Shown one piece after another: positions 1-8,206 of a DNA stretch of 64,000 bases (positions are counted from its first letter, which is position 1; each line of letters opens with the position of its first letter). The DNA comes from Streptomyces coeruleorubidus (lineage in GTDB: Bacteria; Actinomycetota; Actinomycetes; Streptomycetales; Streptomycetaceae), in assembly GCF_028885415.1 (NCBI RefSeq), contig NZ_CP118527.1:1860001-1924000 (forward strand), read 5' to 3'. The notes beneath the pieces were generated by a model. That model saw nothing but the letters and a program-made list of their open reading frames with translations. It was not told the origin of the DNA and did not search any database. Made by a program: the position numbers and the translations under genes.

Positions 1-860
1 GCCGCGGTCTGCGCGGTGAGGGCGCGGGCGGGGACGTCCAGGGCGGGCCAGGGATCCCCGTCGACCGGGACCGCCGGGCCGCCCTCGGCACGGTAGGCGG
101 CGAGGAACCGGGCCCATTCGCCGGGCGGGAGCAGTCCGCAGGCGTACCAGGCGGCGGGGCGGGCGAGATCCCAGGCCGGGACGCCGACGCCGAGGTCGTC
201 CACGTCGATCAGCAGCCAGGGGCCTTCGGGGGCGGGGTGGCGTACGAGCTGGCCGAGGTGGAGGTCGCCGTGGCACAAGGTGGCGGTGTGCGGCATCGGG
301 GCCTCGGCTCGGGCCCAGGCGGGGAGGGTGTCCCAGGCACGCAGGACGGGTGTGGCGGCGGGGTGCGGGCCGGCGTCCCGGAGCCGGGCGATGGCGCGAG
401 CTGCCTTGGCGGGGCCTCGCATGGTGGGTGCTTGCGGCGGAGCCGGGGTGCGGTGCAGTCGGGCGAGGAGGGTGGCGGCGGCTTCCCAGGGGGCGGCGTC
501 GGGGGTGTCCGGGTCCACGGGGGTGCCGTACGGCCAGAACGTCACGAGGCGGCCGTGCAGGTCGGCCGGGGTCGGGGCGAGTGGGGGCAGGAGGATGCCG
601 GGGTGATGGGTGGCGATGGTGAGGCGGCTGGTCAGTTCCGTGGGGTCGGTGTCTTCGGGGTGGGCCTTCGCGACGGTGTCCGCGTGCCGTACGACGATGC
701 CGTCGGGGTGGTCCGCGAGTGTGGCTGCTCCGCAGGGGCAGGCCGAGGAGCGTGTGTGGGCGGTGGCTCGGGCCTTGGCGGTGAGCTGCTGTACGAGCAG
801 GGCGGGGGCGGGCTTCACCGGGGCGAGCGTACGCGCAGGTGTGGCCCGGCTGTAAGGCAC
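1..860 (-). CDS. Aminoglycoside phosphotransferase-family protein, C-terminus cut by window edge
   Basis: The minus strand stays open from about 860 to the window edge and reads as a phosphotransferase-fold kinase. It has the Brenner-type catalytic loop CHGDLHLGQLV (about 245-277) and, roughly 15 residues later, the metal-binding LLIDVDDLG (about 189-213). The family transfers phosphate from ATP to small hydroxyl substrates; the substrate cannot be read here. The stop codon lies outside the window. The start is uncertain: GTG at 858-860 gives the longest form, GTG at 816-818 is an alternative, and neither has a clear ribosome binding site. The next gene on this strand is separated by a strong terminator hairpin, so this gene probably has its own promoter. 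Confidence 0.75.
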   Translation of the reverse strand, partial: MPYSRATPARTLAPVKPAPALLVQQLTAKARATAHTRSSACPCGAATLADHPDGIVVRHADTVAKAHPEDTDPTELTSRLTIATHHPGILLPPLAPTPADLHGRLVTFWPYGTPVDPDTPDAAPWEAAATLLARLHRTPAPPQAPTMRGPAKAARAIARLRDAGPHPAATPVLRAWDTLPAWARAEAPMPHTATLCHGDLHLGQLVRHPAPEGPWLLIDVDDLGVGVPAWDLARPAAWYACGLLPPGEWARFLAAYRAEGGPAVPVDGDPWPALDVPARALTAQTA

Positions 861-1008
861 CGTTGGGTTCGGGTGCTCGGCATCGGTGCCGGGGCCGGGT
901 GGGTCCGCAGATCGGCGGACCGGGGTGCCGCTTCTTTGGGACGGGTGCCGCCCCCAAGCGGCACGACTGCCCGCAGCTAGGGCGGCCTGCCGCAGTGCGC
1001 GCAAAAGC

Positions 1009-1042
1009 AATGCCGGCGCAGCTCCCCAGCTGCGCCGGCATT
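1009..1042 (-). terminator. Strong intrinsic terminator hairpin
   Basis: A perfect 15-bp inverted repeat (arms 1009-1023 and 1028-1042) with a 4-base loop. On the minus strand it is followed by a T-rich tail (TTGCTTTTG). It lies about 90 bases past the stop of the small membrane protein gene and is placed to end that transcript. Confidence 0.8.
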
Positions 1043-1130
1043 TGTGCCGTCCGCCGCACCCCCGTCCCCACGGGGTTTCATGGGTGGGATGTCCCCGCCC
1101 GGACCGCTCTTCCGGGCCTGGGGTCGCCGC

Positions 1131-1340
1131 TCAGCGCCCCAGCATCTCTCCCACGGACGACGCCTGTGTGGCCACTGTCTCCCACCCGTCGAAGACGAGG
1201 AGGAGCAGGACCGCCAGGGGAAGGGCCATCAGCGTCGCCACCACGGGGTGGCGACGGCCCTGGCGGCGGGGGCGGAACGCGGCGGCGTACACCTTGCGTC
1301 CCTCCTCGCGGATCAGCGTCCGCGGTGCCGTGTGGGCCAT
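1131..1340 (-). CDS. Small single-pass membrane protein, unknown function
   Basis: A 69-residue protein starting at ATG 1338-1340, preceded by a good ribosome binding site (AGGAGAGG, about 3-10 bases upstream). The frame is open further upstream, but this start has the Shine-Dalgarno sequence. The N-terminal half is basic and soluble (IREEGRKVYAAAFRPRRQGRR). Residues about 41-58 form one hydrophobic helix (ATLMALPLAVLLLLVFDG), followed by a short polar tail, so an N-in topology is likely. The gene is followed by the terminator at 1009-1042. I recognise no family. Confidence 0.6.
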   Translation of the reverse strand: MAHTAPRTLIREEGRKVYAAAFRPRRQGRRHPVVATLMALPLAVLLLLVFDGWETVATQASSVGEMLGR

Positions 1341-1530
1341 GGTCCCTCTCCTGACCGTTCTCAGTTGTCGTTGGCAGCGGCGGGTGTCTGACCTCGGGGG
1401 ACGAGTGCTGCACCCGCCGCTTGACCTCAAATCTAGGCGGCGGGCCCTCCCCGGGCGTCATGCCCTCGTACCGATTGCCGGGCCTCCCGGAGGATGAGCC
1501 GTCACCTGCGATGTACTCCCCTGGGTGGAG

Positions 1531-1558
1531 ACGAAGACCCAGGTCTCAGGGTCTTCCC
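1531..1558 (-). terminator. Probable terminator hairpin
   Basis: GAAGACCC (1533-1540) and GGGTCTTC (1549-1556) form an 8-bp perfect stem with an 8-base loop, about 17 bases past the stop of the gene at 1575-1814. No long T run follows, as is usual in Streptomyces. Confidence 0.45.
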
Positions 1559-1574
1559 CGAAGGGGCACCCGGC

Positions 1575-1814
1575 TCATCCCGCTTTGTCCGAGCTCTCCT
1601 CCCGCGGAACCGGCTGTTCCACCAGGGCCAGCACCCGGTTCGCCATGAAACGGGCCGTACGCACGACCGTTCCGCTCCGGGTGACTTCGCTCACTTCCAC
1701 GACACCTCGGCGCACCGCGGTCTCCACCCTGCGGCCCGCCCTGCTCGCCACCACCTCGTATGTGCGCGTCGTGTCGCCGGCGTCCACGACTATCTCCACA
1801 CGGTCACCCTTCAC
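1575..1814 (-). CDS. Small hypothetical protein, 79 aa
   Basis: A 79-residue charged protein beginning KGDRVEIVVDAGDTTRTYEV after a GTG start at 1812-1814. An AAGGGGG ribosome binding site lies about 10 bases upstream; a longer form starting at 1895 would have no such site. The pattern of alternating short hydrophobic strands (VEIVVD, YEVVAS, VVEVSEVT) suggests a small beta-rich fold. There is no signal peptide or membrane helix. It is transcribed divergently from the Ser/Thr kinase gene, with about 200 bases between them for both promoters. Function unknown. Confidence 0.5.
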   Translation of the reverse strand: MKGDRVEIVVDAGDTTRTYEVVASRAGRRVETAVRRGVVEVSEVTRSGTVVRTARFMANRVLALVEQPVPREESSDKAG

Positions 1815-2010
1815 GGGCCCAATCCCCCTTCCGTGGCAGGCGGTTGGGGCCATCCCCCCGCGCGAACACGGCCTGTCCGCACGCCCCCTGACCACCCTTC
1901 AAGTCTCCCACCCACCACTGACAATCCGTCGCCCCGAGAGGGCGCGGCCTCTGCGCACGGGCGGCTGTGGAAACGTAAGCTGTGGCTCGTCACAGGACCG
2001 GGCAGCGGGG

Positions 2011-3450
2011 ATGAACATGGCGATGATGCGCCTGAGGCGCGAGGACCCGCGCGTCGTCGGCTCGTTCAGGCTTCACAGACGGCTCGGCGCGGGCGGGATG
2101 GGCGTGGTCTACCTGGGCTCCGACAAGAAGGGGCAGCGGGTCGCGCTCAAGGTCATCCGGCCTGACCTGGCGGAGGATCAGGAGTTCCGCTCACGCTTCG
2201 CCCGTGAGGTCTCGGCGGCCAGACGGATCCGCGGCGGGTGCACGGCACGGCTCGTGGCCGCCGACCTGGACGCGGACCGGCCCTGGTTCGCCACGCAGTA
2301 CGTGCCCGGCCCCTCCCTGCACGACAAGGTCGCCGCCGAGGGACCGCTCGGCGCGGCCGACGTAGCGGCCGTCGGGGCCGCCCTGTCGGAGGGCCTGGTC
2401 GCTGTGCACGAGGCCGGGGTCGTGCACCGGGACCTGAAGCCGTCCAACATCCTGCTGTCCCCGAAGGGGCCGCGGATCATCGACTTCGGCATCGCCTGGG
2501 CCACCGGCGCCTCGACGCTCACCCACGTCGGTACGGCGGTCGGCTCGCCGGGCTTCCTCGCACCCGAGCAGGTGCGCGGGGCCGCCGTCACACCGGCCAC
2601 CGACGTGTTCTCGCTCGGTGCCACGCTCGCGTACGCCTCGATGGGCGACTCACCCTTCGGACACGGCAGTTCCGAGGTGATGCTGTACCGCGTCGTGCAC
2701 GAGGAACCGCAGCTGCACGGCGTACCCGACGCGTTGGCTCCGCTCGTGCGGGCGTGCCTGGCGAAGGACCCCGAGGAACGGCCCAGCACGCTCCAACTGT
2801 CCATGCGGCTCAAGGAGATCGCGGCCCGGGAGGCGCAGGACCTCGCCGGCGTACGGCCGCCCGCGCCGCGCGGTGCCGAGACGGACCGGCCCGCCGACAC
2901 CTACCCCGAGCGCGGCCGGCGTCCGCAGGGACAGCAGAGTGCGGGGGCGTCCGGGGCGCAGCGGGGCCGGGGGACTCCCCCGCCGCGGCGCTCCTCCGGG
3001 CCCGGGGACGGCGTTCCGTCGCCGGACGGTCCGGCTTCCCAGGGAGGCGCCGGCGCGCGGGGCGGATCCCGGTCGACGGGTGGCGGGAGCCGCGGCAGGA
3101 CTCCGGTGCGCGGCACCGGCGCCTCGCGCGGCGGCACCCCGTCGCGGTCCGGATCACGGCCGACGCCCACCGGACGCAACGGGACCCGGTCAGGCAGCGG
3201 CAGCCGCCCGGCCCCCAGCGGTACCGGGCGGCCGGCGTCCAGGAACACGGGCACCGGGCTGCGGCCCGCCAATCCGCGGCTGCTGCGGCAGCGGCTGTTC
3301 GTGTTCGTCGTGGTCACGCTGCTGGTGGCGGTCGGCATCGCCCTGGTGCAGGGCTGTCAGGGCTCGGCGCGGGGACTCGGCGGCGACGGGGGCGGTGTCC
3401 GGCAGGAGCACGTCCAGCTGGGCTACGAACCGCAGGACTTCGAACCGTAG
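2011..3450 (+). CDS. Membrane-anchored Ser/Thr protein kinase
   Basis: A 479-residue Hanks-type kinase. Residues about 19-280 are the catalytic domain: glycine loop LGAGGMGVVY, ATP-anchoring K47 in VALKVI, catalytic loop HRDLKPSN with D141, and metal-binding D158 in DFG. A Gly/Pro/Arg/Ser-rich, probably disordered linker of about 130 residues follows, then one membrane helix (about 427-447, RLFVFVVVTLLVAVGIALVQ) and a short tail of about 30 residues outside the membrane. There are no PASTA repeats, so this is not PknB itself. ATG 2011 is chosen; ATG 2017 and 2023 are in frame and 2017 is better spaced from GGGG at 2007-2010. The last 12 bases belong to a small tandem repeat that carries the stop codon. 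Confidence 0.9.
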   Translation: MNMAMMRLRREDPRVVGSFRLHRRLGAGGMGVVYLGSDKKGQRVALKVIRPDLAEDQEFRSRFAREVSAARRIRGGCTARLVAADLDADRPWFATQYVPGPSLHDKVAAEGPLGAADVAAVGAALSEGLVAVHEAGVVHRDLKPSNILLSPKGPRIIDFGIAWATGASTLTHVGTAVGSPGFLAPEQVRGAAVTPATDVFSLGATLAYASMGDSPFGHGSSEVMLYRVVHEEPQLHGVPDALAPLVRACLAKDPEERPSTLQLSMRLKEIAAREAQDLAGVRPPAPRGAETDRPADTYPERGRRPQGQQSAGASGAQRGRGTPPPRRSSGPGDGVPSPDGPASQGGAGARGGSRSTGGGSRGRTPVRGTGASRGGTPSRSGSRPTPTGRNGTRSGSGSRPAPSGTGRPASRNTGTGLRPANPRLLRQRLFVFVVVTLLVAVGIALVQGCQGSARGLGGDGGGVRQEHVQLGYEPQDFEP

Positions 3451-3481
3451 GGATTCGAACCGTAGCGGCTCAGGTACGCCG

Positions 3482-3874
3482 TCACAGCTCCGGCAGGATC
3501 CGCTCGAAGAACTCGCGGTCGCCGTCGAAGACCGGGTCCAGGGTCAGGAACTCCCCCGGCGTGACCCAGCGGGTCTCGGCGACCTCGCCGGGGTCGGGGA
3601 CGACCTCCCCCGTGTCCGCGCGGGCGGTCCACCAGTGGAGGCGGAAACGGTGGTCGTCGGTCTCCGACTCCCACACCTTCGCCAGCGGTACGACGGTGAG
3701 GCCGACCTCCTCGCGGACCTCCCGGACCACCGCCTGCTCCTGGGTCTCGCCCGGTTCGACCTTGCCGCTCAGCGGCTGCCAGTAGCCGGGACGGGGGACC
3801 GCCGGGCCGCGCCGGATCGCGAGGACGCGGTCCCCGCGCCGCAGTACGGCGACGATCGCCTGGCGCTGCTCCAC
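3482..3874 (-). CDS. NUDIX hydrolase
   Basis: A 130-residue one-domain NUDIX protein. The NUDIX box reads GKVEPGETQEQAVVREVREE followed by VGL, matching GX5EX7REUXEEXGU with all acidic metal ligands present. These enzymes cleave nucleoside-diphosphate-linked compounds; the short RRGPAVPRPGYWQPLSG lead-in resembles MutT/ADP-ribose-type pyrophosphatases, but the substrate is not deducible. The GTG start at 3872-3874 is preceded by TAGGGG, which overlaps the stop codon of the upstream RNA methyltransferase gene 9 bases away. The two genes are therefore very likely co-transcribed and coupled. Confidence 0.88.
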   Translation of the reverse strand: MEQRQAIVAVLRRGDRVLAIRRGPAVPRPGYWQPLSGKVEPGETQEQAVVREVREEVGLTVVPLAKVWESETDDHRFRLHWWTARADTGEVVPDPGEVAETRWVTPGEFLTLDPVFDGDREFFERILPEL

Positions 3875-3883
3875 GTACGACCC

Positions 3884-4702
3884 CTAGGTCTGAGGGCGGC
3901 CGGTGGCCACGGCGTAGAAGGCCACGGCCGCCGCCGCGCCCACGTTGAGGGAGTCGACGCCGTGGGACATGGGGATGCGGACCCACTCGTCGGCGGCGAC
4001 CAGGGCCTGGGTGGACAGGCCGTCGCCCTCGGCGCCGAGCATGAGGGCCACGCGGTCCATGGTGTGCGGGGCTGCCTCGTCGAGGGGCCGGGCCTTCTCG
4101 TCGGGGGTGAGGGCGAGCAGGGTGAAGCCGGCCTCGCGGACCGACTCCAGGCCCTTGGGCCAGGTGTCCAGACGGGCGTAGGGCACGGAGAAGACGGCGC
4201 CCATGGAGACCTTCACGCTGCGGCGGTAGAGGGGGTCGGCGCAGTCCGGGGAGAGCAGGACCGCGTCCATGCCGAGGGCGGCGGCGGAGCGGAAGATCGC
4301 GCCGATGTTGGTGTGGTCGTTGACCGACTCCATGATCACGACGCGGCGGGCGGCCTGGAGGAGGTCGGCTGCCGTGGGCAGGGGCTTGCGCTGCATGGAG
4401 GCGAGCGCGCCGCGGTGCACGTGGTAGCCGGTGACCTGCTCGGCGAGCTCGGGGCTGACCGCGTAGACGGGGGCCGGGAGTTCGTCGATGACGTCGCGCA
4501 TGACGTCGACCCACTTGGCCGAGAGCAGCATGGACCGCATCTCGTAGCCCGCTTCCTTGGCCCTTCTGATGACCTTCTCGCCCTCGGCGATGAAGAGGCC
4601 CTCGGCGGGTTCGCGCTTGCGGCGCAGGTCCACGTCGGTCAGGCCGGTGTAGTCGTGCAGGCGCGGGTCGTCGGGATCCTCGACGGTGATGAGATCGGCC
4701 AC
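3884..4702 (-). CDS. TrmH/SpoU-family RNA 2'-O-ribose methyltransferase
   Basis: A 272-residue SPOUT methyltransferase. An N-terminal L30e-like substrate-binding domain (about 1-110) precedes the knotted catalytic domain. The three SpoU motifs are intact: motif 1 NDHTNIGAIFR (128-138, with the catalytic arginine), motif 2 MLGAEGDGLS, and motif 3 IPMSHGVDSLNVGAAAA. The family methylates 2'-OH groups of rRNA or tRNA with S-adenosylmethionine; the target nucleotide cannot be read. The start is GTG 4700-4702 without an obvious ribosome binding site. It follows the siroheme/cobA gene by 64 bases on the same strand and precedes the NUDIX gene. Confidence 0.88.
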   Translation of the reverse strand: MADLITVEDPDDPRLHDYTGLTDVDLRRKREPAEGLFIAEGEKVIRRAKEAGYEMRSMLLSAKWVDVMRDVIDELPAPVYAVSPELAEQVTGYHVHRGALASMQRKPLPTAADLLQAARRVVIMESVNDHTNIGAIFRSAAALGMDAVLLSPDCADPLYRRSVKVSMGAVFSVPYARLDTWPKGLESVREAGFTLLALTPDEKARPLDEAAPHTMDRVALMLGAEGDGLSTQALVAADEWVRIPMSHGVDSLNVGAAAAVAFYAVATGRPQT

Positions 4703-4766
4703 AGTGTGATACTGCCTTGTCCTGGGTGCGGTGCCAACGGCTTGGGACGGACTGTGTTACCCGGGG

Positions 4767-6008
4767 TTACTCGCGGGATGCGCCGACCGTGGGGCCGACC
4801 TTCACGACCTCGCCGATGACGATGACCGCCGGAGGCTTCACGTCCTCGGTCCGGACGATCTCCCCGACCGTCGCCAGGGTGGCGTCGACGCGGCGCTGGC
4901 CGGCCGTCGTGCCTTCCTGGACCAGGGCGACGGGCGTGTCCGGGGCCTTGCCGTGGGCGATGAGCGTCTTGGCGACCTTCCCGATCGTGGCGACCCCCAT
5001 GAGGATCACCAGCGTGCCGGTCAGCTTGGCGAGGGACGGCCAGTCGACCAGGGAGCGCTCGTCGTCGGGGGCGATGTGGCCGCTGACCACCGTGAACTCG
5101 TGGGCGACGCCGCGGTGGGTGACCGGGATGCCGGCGGCGCCCGGGACCGAGATGGAGCTGGAGATGCCGGGCACGACCGTGCAGGGGATGCCGGCCTCGG
5201 CGAGCGCCTGGACCTCCTCCATGCCCCGGCCGTAAACGAAGGGGTCGCCGCCCTTGAGCCGTACGACCGACTTGCCCTGCTTGGCGTACTCGATCAGGGC
5301 GTTGTTGATGGCCTCCTGCGCCATGAACCTGCCGTACGGCAGCTTCGCGGCGTCGATCACCTCGACGCTCGACGGCAGTTCCGCGAGCAGGTCGCGCGGG
5401 CCCAGGTGGTCGGTGATGACCACGTCGGCCTCGGCGAGCAGGCGGCGGCCGCGCACGGTGATCAGGTCCGGGTCGCCGGGGCCGCCGCCGACCAGGGCGA
5501 CGCCGGGGGTGCGGGTGCGGTGGTGCGGGGCGACGAGCGTGCCGTCGCGCAGGCCCTCGACGACCGCGTCGCGGATGGCGGCGGTGTGGCGGGGGTCGCG
5601 GCCGCGGGCGTCCGTGGTCAGTACGGCGACCGTGACGCCCTCGCTGTGGCCGGTGGCCGGGGTCCAGGCCGTCGCCTCGTCTGCGTCGTCGGAGCGGACG
5701 CACCAGACGCGGTGGCGTTCCGCCTCGGCGGAGGCCCTGGTGTTCGCTGCCGTGTCGCCGGTGGCGATCAGGGCGTACCAGGCGTCCGCGAGGTCGCCCT
5801 CCTCGTAGGGGCGCTTGTGCCAGGTGATTTCGCCTGCGTCCGCCATGGCTTCGACGGAGGGGGTGACCTCGGGGGACACGAGGACGATGTCCGCGCCCGC
5901 CGCGATGAGGGCCGGGAGACGGCGCTGGGCGACCTGGCCGCCGCCGAGGACGACCACGCGGCGGCCGGTGAGGCGGAGGCCTACGGGGTAGGCGGGGTGT
6001 TCGGCCAT
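4767..6008 (-). CDS. cobA: Siroheme synthase-type uroporphyrinogen-III C-methyltransferase
   Basis: A 413-residue two-domain protein. Residues about 15-150 are a Rossmann precorrin-2 dehydrogenase/ferrochelatase-like module (VVVLGGGQVAQRR). Residues about 168-405 are S-adenosylmethionine uroporphyrinogen-III methyltransferase, with VALVGGGPGDPDLITVRG and VVRLKGGDPFVYGRGMEE. The methyltransferase makes precorrin-2, the entry to siroheme and cobalamin; the N-terminal module oxidises it to sirohydrochlorin, as in CysG. ATG 6008 is used because the family begins near here and CAGGAG lies 10 bases upstream. It stands downstream of cobT and cobL on the same strand, which fits cobalamin synthesis; cysG is an equally fair name. 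Confidence 0.9.
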   Translation of the reverse strand: MAEHPAYPVGLRLTGRRVVVLGGGQVAQRRLPALIAAGADIVLVSPEVTPSVEAMADAGEITWHKRPYEEGDLADAWYALIATGDTAANTRASAEAERHRVWCVRSDDADEATAWTPATGHSEGVTVAVLTTDARGRDPRHTAAIRDAVVEGLRDGTLVAPHHRTRTPGVALVGGGPGDPDLITVRGRRLLAEADVVITDHLGPRDLLAELPSSVEVIDAAKLPYGRFMAQEAINNALIEYAKQGKSVVRLKGGDPFVYGRGMEEVQALAEAGIPCTVVPGISSSISVPGAAGIPVTHRGVAHEFTVVSGHIAPDDERSLVDWPSLAKLTGTLVILMGVATIGKVAKTLIAHGKAPDTPVALVQEGTTAGQRRVDATLATVGEIVRTEDVKPPAVIVIGEVVKVGPTVGASRE

Positions 6009-6121
6009 GAGGGTGCGGCTCCTGTTGCGGCGGTGGTTCGGTAGCCCTGACGTGCGGATTTTACGGCGCGGGTGTTCGGGGTGGCACAGGTGTCCGGTGG
6101 CTGGGCGTGATCGCCCGGTGC

Positions 6122-6149
6122 GGGTGCGTGGGTCCGTGCCCACGCACCC
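6122..6149 (-). terminator. Intrinsic terminator after cobT
   Basis: GGGTGCGTGGG (6122-6132) and CCCACGCACCC (6139-6149) form an 11-bp perfect stem with a 6-base loop, 19 bases past the cobT stop codon and upstream of the next gene on the same strand. Confidence 0.7.
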
Positions 6150-6167
6150 ACGCGGACCACAGGAGTC

Positions 6168-8057
6168 CTACTTCTCAGTCACTCCCGCCGAATCGAACGT
6201 CGCCACCTCGTGCATCGCTCTGGCCGTGCTCTGGACCAACGGCAGGGCCAGGAGGGCGCCCGTGCCCTCGCCCAGGCGGAGGTCGAGGTCGACCAGGGGG
6301 CGCAGGCCGAGCTTGTTCAGGGCGGCCACGTGGCCGGGCTCGGCGCTGCGGTGGCCGGCGATGCAGGCCGCCAGGACCTCCGGGGCGATGGCGCGGGCCA
6401 CCAGGGCGGCGGCGCCGGCGCTGACGCCGTCCAGGATCACCGGCGTGCGCAGGGACGCGCCGCCGAGGAGCAGACCGACGATGGCGGCGTGCTCGAAGCC
6501 GCCGATCGCGGCGAGCACACCGACCGGGTCGGCCGGGTCCGGCTGGTGGAGTTCGAGGGCGCGGCGGACGACCTCGGTCTTGCGGGCGAGGGTCTCGTCG
6601 TTGATGCCGGTGCCCCGGCCCGTGACCTCGGCCGGGTCCGCACCCGTGAAGACGGAGATCAGGGCGGCGGAGGCGGTCGTGTTGGCGATGCCCATCTCAC
6701 CCGTGAGCAGGGCCTTGTTGCCGGCGGCGACCAGGTCGCGGGCGGTCTCGATGCCCACCTCGATGGCCTGCTTGGCCTCCTCGCGGGTCATCGCGGGGCC
6801 GGTGGTCAGGTCGGACGTGCCCGCCCGGACCTTGCGGGGAAGCAGGCCCGGCGTGGCCGGGAGGTCGGCGGCGACGCCCACGTCGACGATGCAGACCTCG
6901 GCGCCCACCTGGGTGGCGAAGGCGTTGCAGACGGCGCCGCCGCCGAGGAAGTTGGCCACCATCTGGGCCGTCACCTCCTGCGGCCAGGGGGTGACCCCCT
7001 GCGCGTGCACGCCGTGGTCGCCGGCGAAGATCGCGACGGCCGCGGGCTCCGGGATGGGCGGCGGGCACTGGCGGGACAGGCCCGACAGCTGGGCGGAGAT
7101 GATCTCCAGCATGCCCAGCGCACCGGCCGGCTTGGTCATTCGCTTCTGGCGCTCCCACGCCTCGCCGAGCGCCTTGGCGTCCAGCGGGCGGATCTGCGCC
7201 ACGGTCTCGGCGAGCAGGTCGTGCGGTTCCTCTCCGGGCAGGGCGCGACGGCCGTACGTCTCCTCGTGCACGACCCAGGACAGCGGGCGGCGCTTGGACC
7301 AGCCCGCCTGCAGCAGTTCGGGCTCGTCCGGGAACTCGTCGACGTAACCGACGCACAGGTAGGCGATGACCTCGAGGTGCTCGGGCAGGCCGAGGGCGCG
7401 GACCATCTCGCGCTCGTCGAAGAAGCTGACCCAGCCGACGCCGAGGCCTTCGGCGCGGGCGGCGAGCCAGAGGTTCTCCACGGCCAGGGCGGCCGAGTAC
7501 GGCGCCATCTGGGGCTGGGTGTGACGGCCGAGGGTGTGGCGGCCGCCGCGGGTCGGGTCGGCGGTGACGACGATGTTCACCGGGGTGTCGAGGATGGCCT
7601 CGATCTTCAGTTCCTTGAACTGCTTCGCCCGGCCCTTGGGGAGGGACTTCGCGTACGCGTCGCGCTGGCGCATGGCCAGTTCGTGCATCGCGCGCCGGGT
7701 GTCTGCGGAGCGGATGACGACGAAGTCCCAGGGCTGCGAGTGGCCGACGGAGGGCGCGTGGTGGGCGGCCTCCAGGACGCGCAGCAGCACCTCGTGCGGG
7801 ATGGGGTCGCTGCGGAAGCCGTTGCGGATGTCGCGGCGTTCGCGCATGACCTTCAGCACGGCCTCGCGCTCGGCGGGGTCGTAGCCGGGGGCGGCGGGGC
7901 CGGTGGACTGTCGTGCTTCTGCCACTGCGGCCGCGCTCTCTGTTTCGTGGCGTTCCTGGTCCGCCAGGTCTTCCTGTTCGGCGCCCCGGGTGTCCAGGTC
8001 GTCGGCGTTCTGTGCGAGTTCGGCGTCGCCTTCGCGGGGTGCGGGGACGATGACCAC
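6168..8057 (-). CDS. cobT: BluB-CobT fusion: DMB synthase plus DMB phosphoribosyltransferase
   Basis: The minus frame encodes two lower-ligand enzymes in one chain. About residues 60-275 (from the GTG at 8057) are a BluB-type flavin-dependent 5,6-dimethylbenzimidazole synthase of the nitroreductase fold (ERRDIRNGFRSDPIP, SVGHSQPWDFVVIR, GVGWVSFFDE). About 290-629 are CobT, nicotinate-nucleotide:DMB phosphoribosyltransferase (IFAGDHGVHAQGVTPWP, LTGEMGIANTTASAAL, AIGGFEHAAIVGLLLGG with the likely catalytic Glu). Together they make and activate the cobalamin lower base. GTG 8057 has no ribosome binding site; the frame stays open upstream and most likely continues the long ORF ending near 8207 after a one-base frameshift. 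The true start is then ATG 10386. Confidence 0.85.
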   Translation of the reverse strand: MVIVPAPREGDAELAQNADDLDTRGAEQEDLADQERHETESAAAVAEARQSTGPAAPGYDPAEREAVLKVMRERRDIRNGFRSDPIPHEVLLRVLEAAHHAPSVGHSQPWDFVVIRSADTRRAMHELAMRQRDAYAKSLPKGRAKQFKELKIEAILDTPVNIVVTADPTRGGRHTLGRHTQPQMAPYSAALAVENLWLAARAEGLGVGWVSFFDEREMVRALGLPEHLEVIAYLCVGYVDEFPDEPELLQAGWSKRRPLSWVVHEETYGRRALPGEEPHDLLAETVAQIRPLDAKALGEAWERQKRMTKPAGALGMLEIISAQLSGLSRQCPPPIPEPAAVAIFAGDHGVHAQGVTPWPQEVTAQMVANFLGGGAVCNAFATQVGAEVCIVDVGVAADLPATPGLLPRKVRAGTSDLTTGPAMTREEAKQAIEVGIETARDLVAAGNKALLTGEMGIANTTASAALISVFTGADPAEVTGRGTGINDETLARKTEVVRRALELHQPDPADPVGVLAAIGGFEHAAIVGLLLGGASLRTPVILDGVSAGAAALVARAIAPEVLAACIAGHRSAEPGHVAALNKLGLRPLVDLDLRLGEGTGALLALPLVQSTARAMHEVATFDSAGVTEK

Positions 8058-8206
8058 GGGTTCCGCCTCGGGCTGTGCCGGCTGGGGGACGGCAGCCTGG
8101 GACTGCTGCGGGCCCTGGACGTGTTGTCCGGCCTGCTCGTCCGGGGCCGGGCCGGGGAGTACGACGGTGACGTCCTCGGCGGATGCCGGGGTGCTCTCCG
8201 AGGGCT

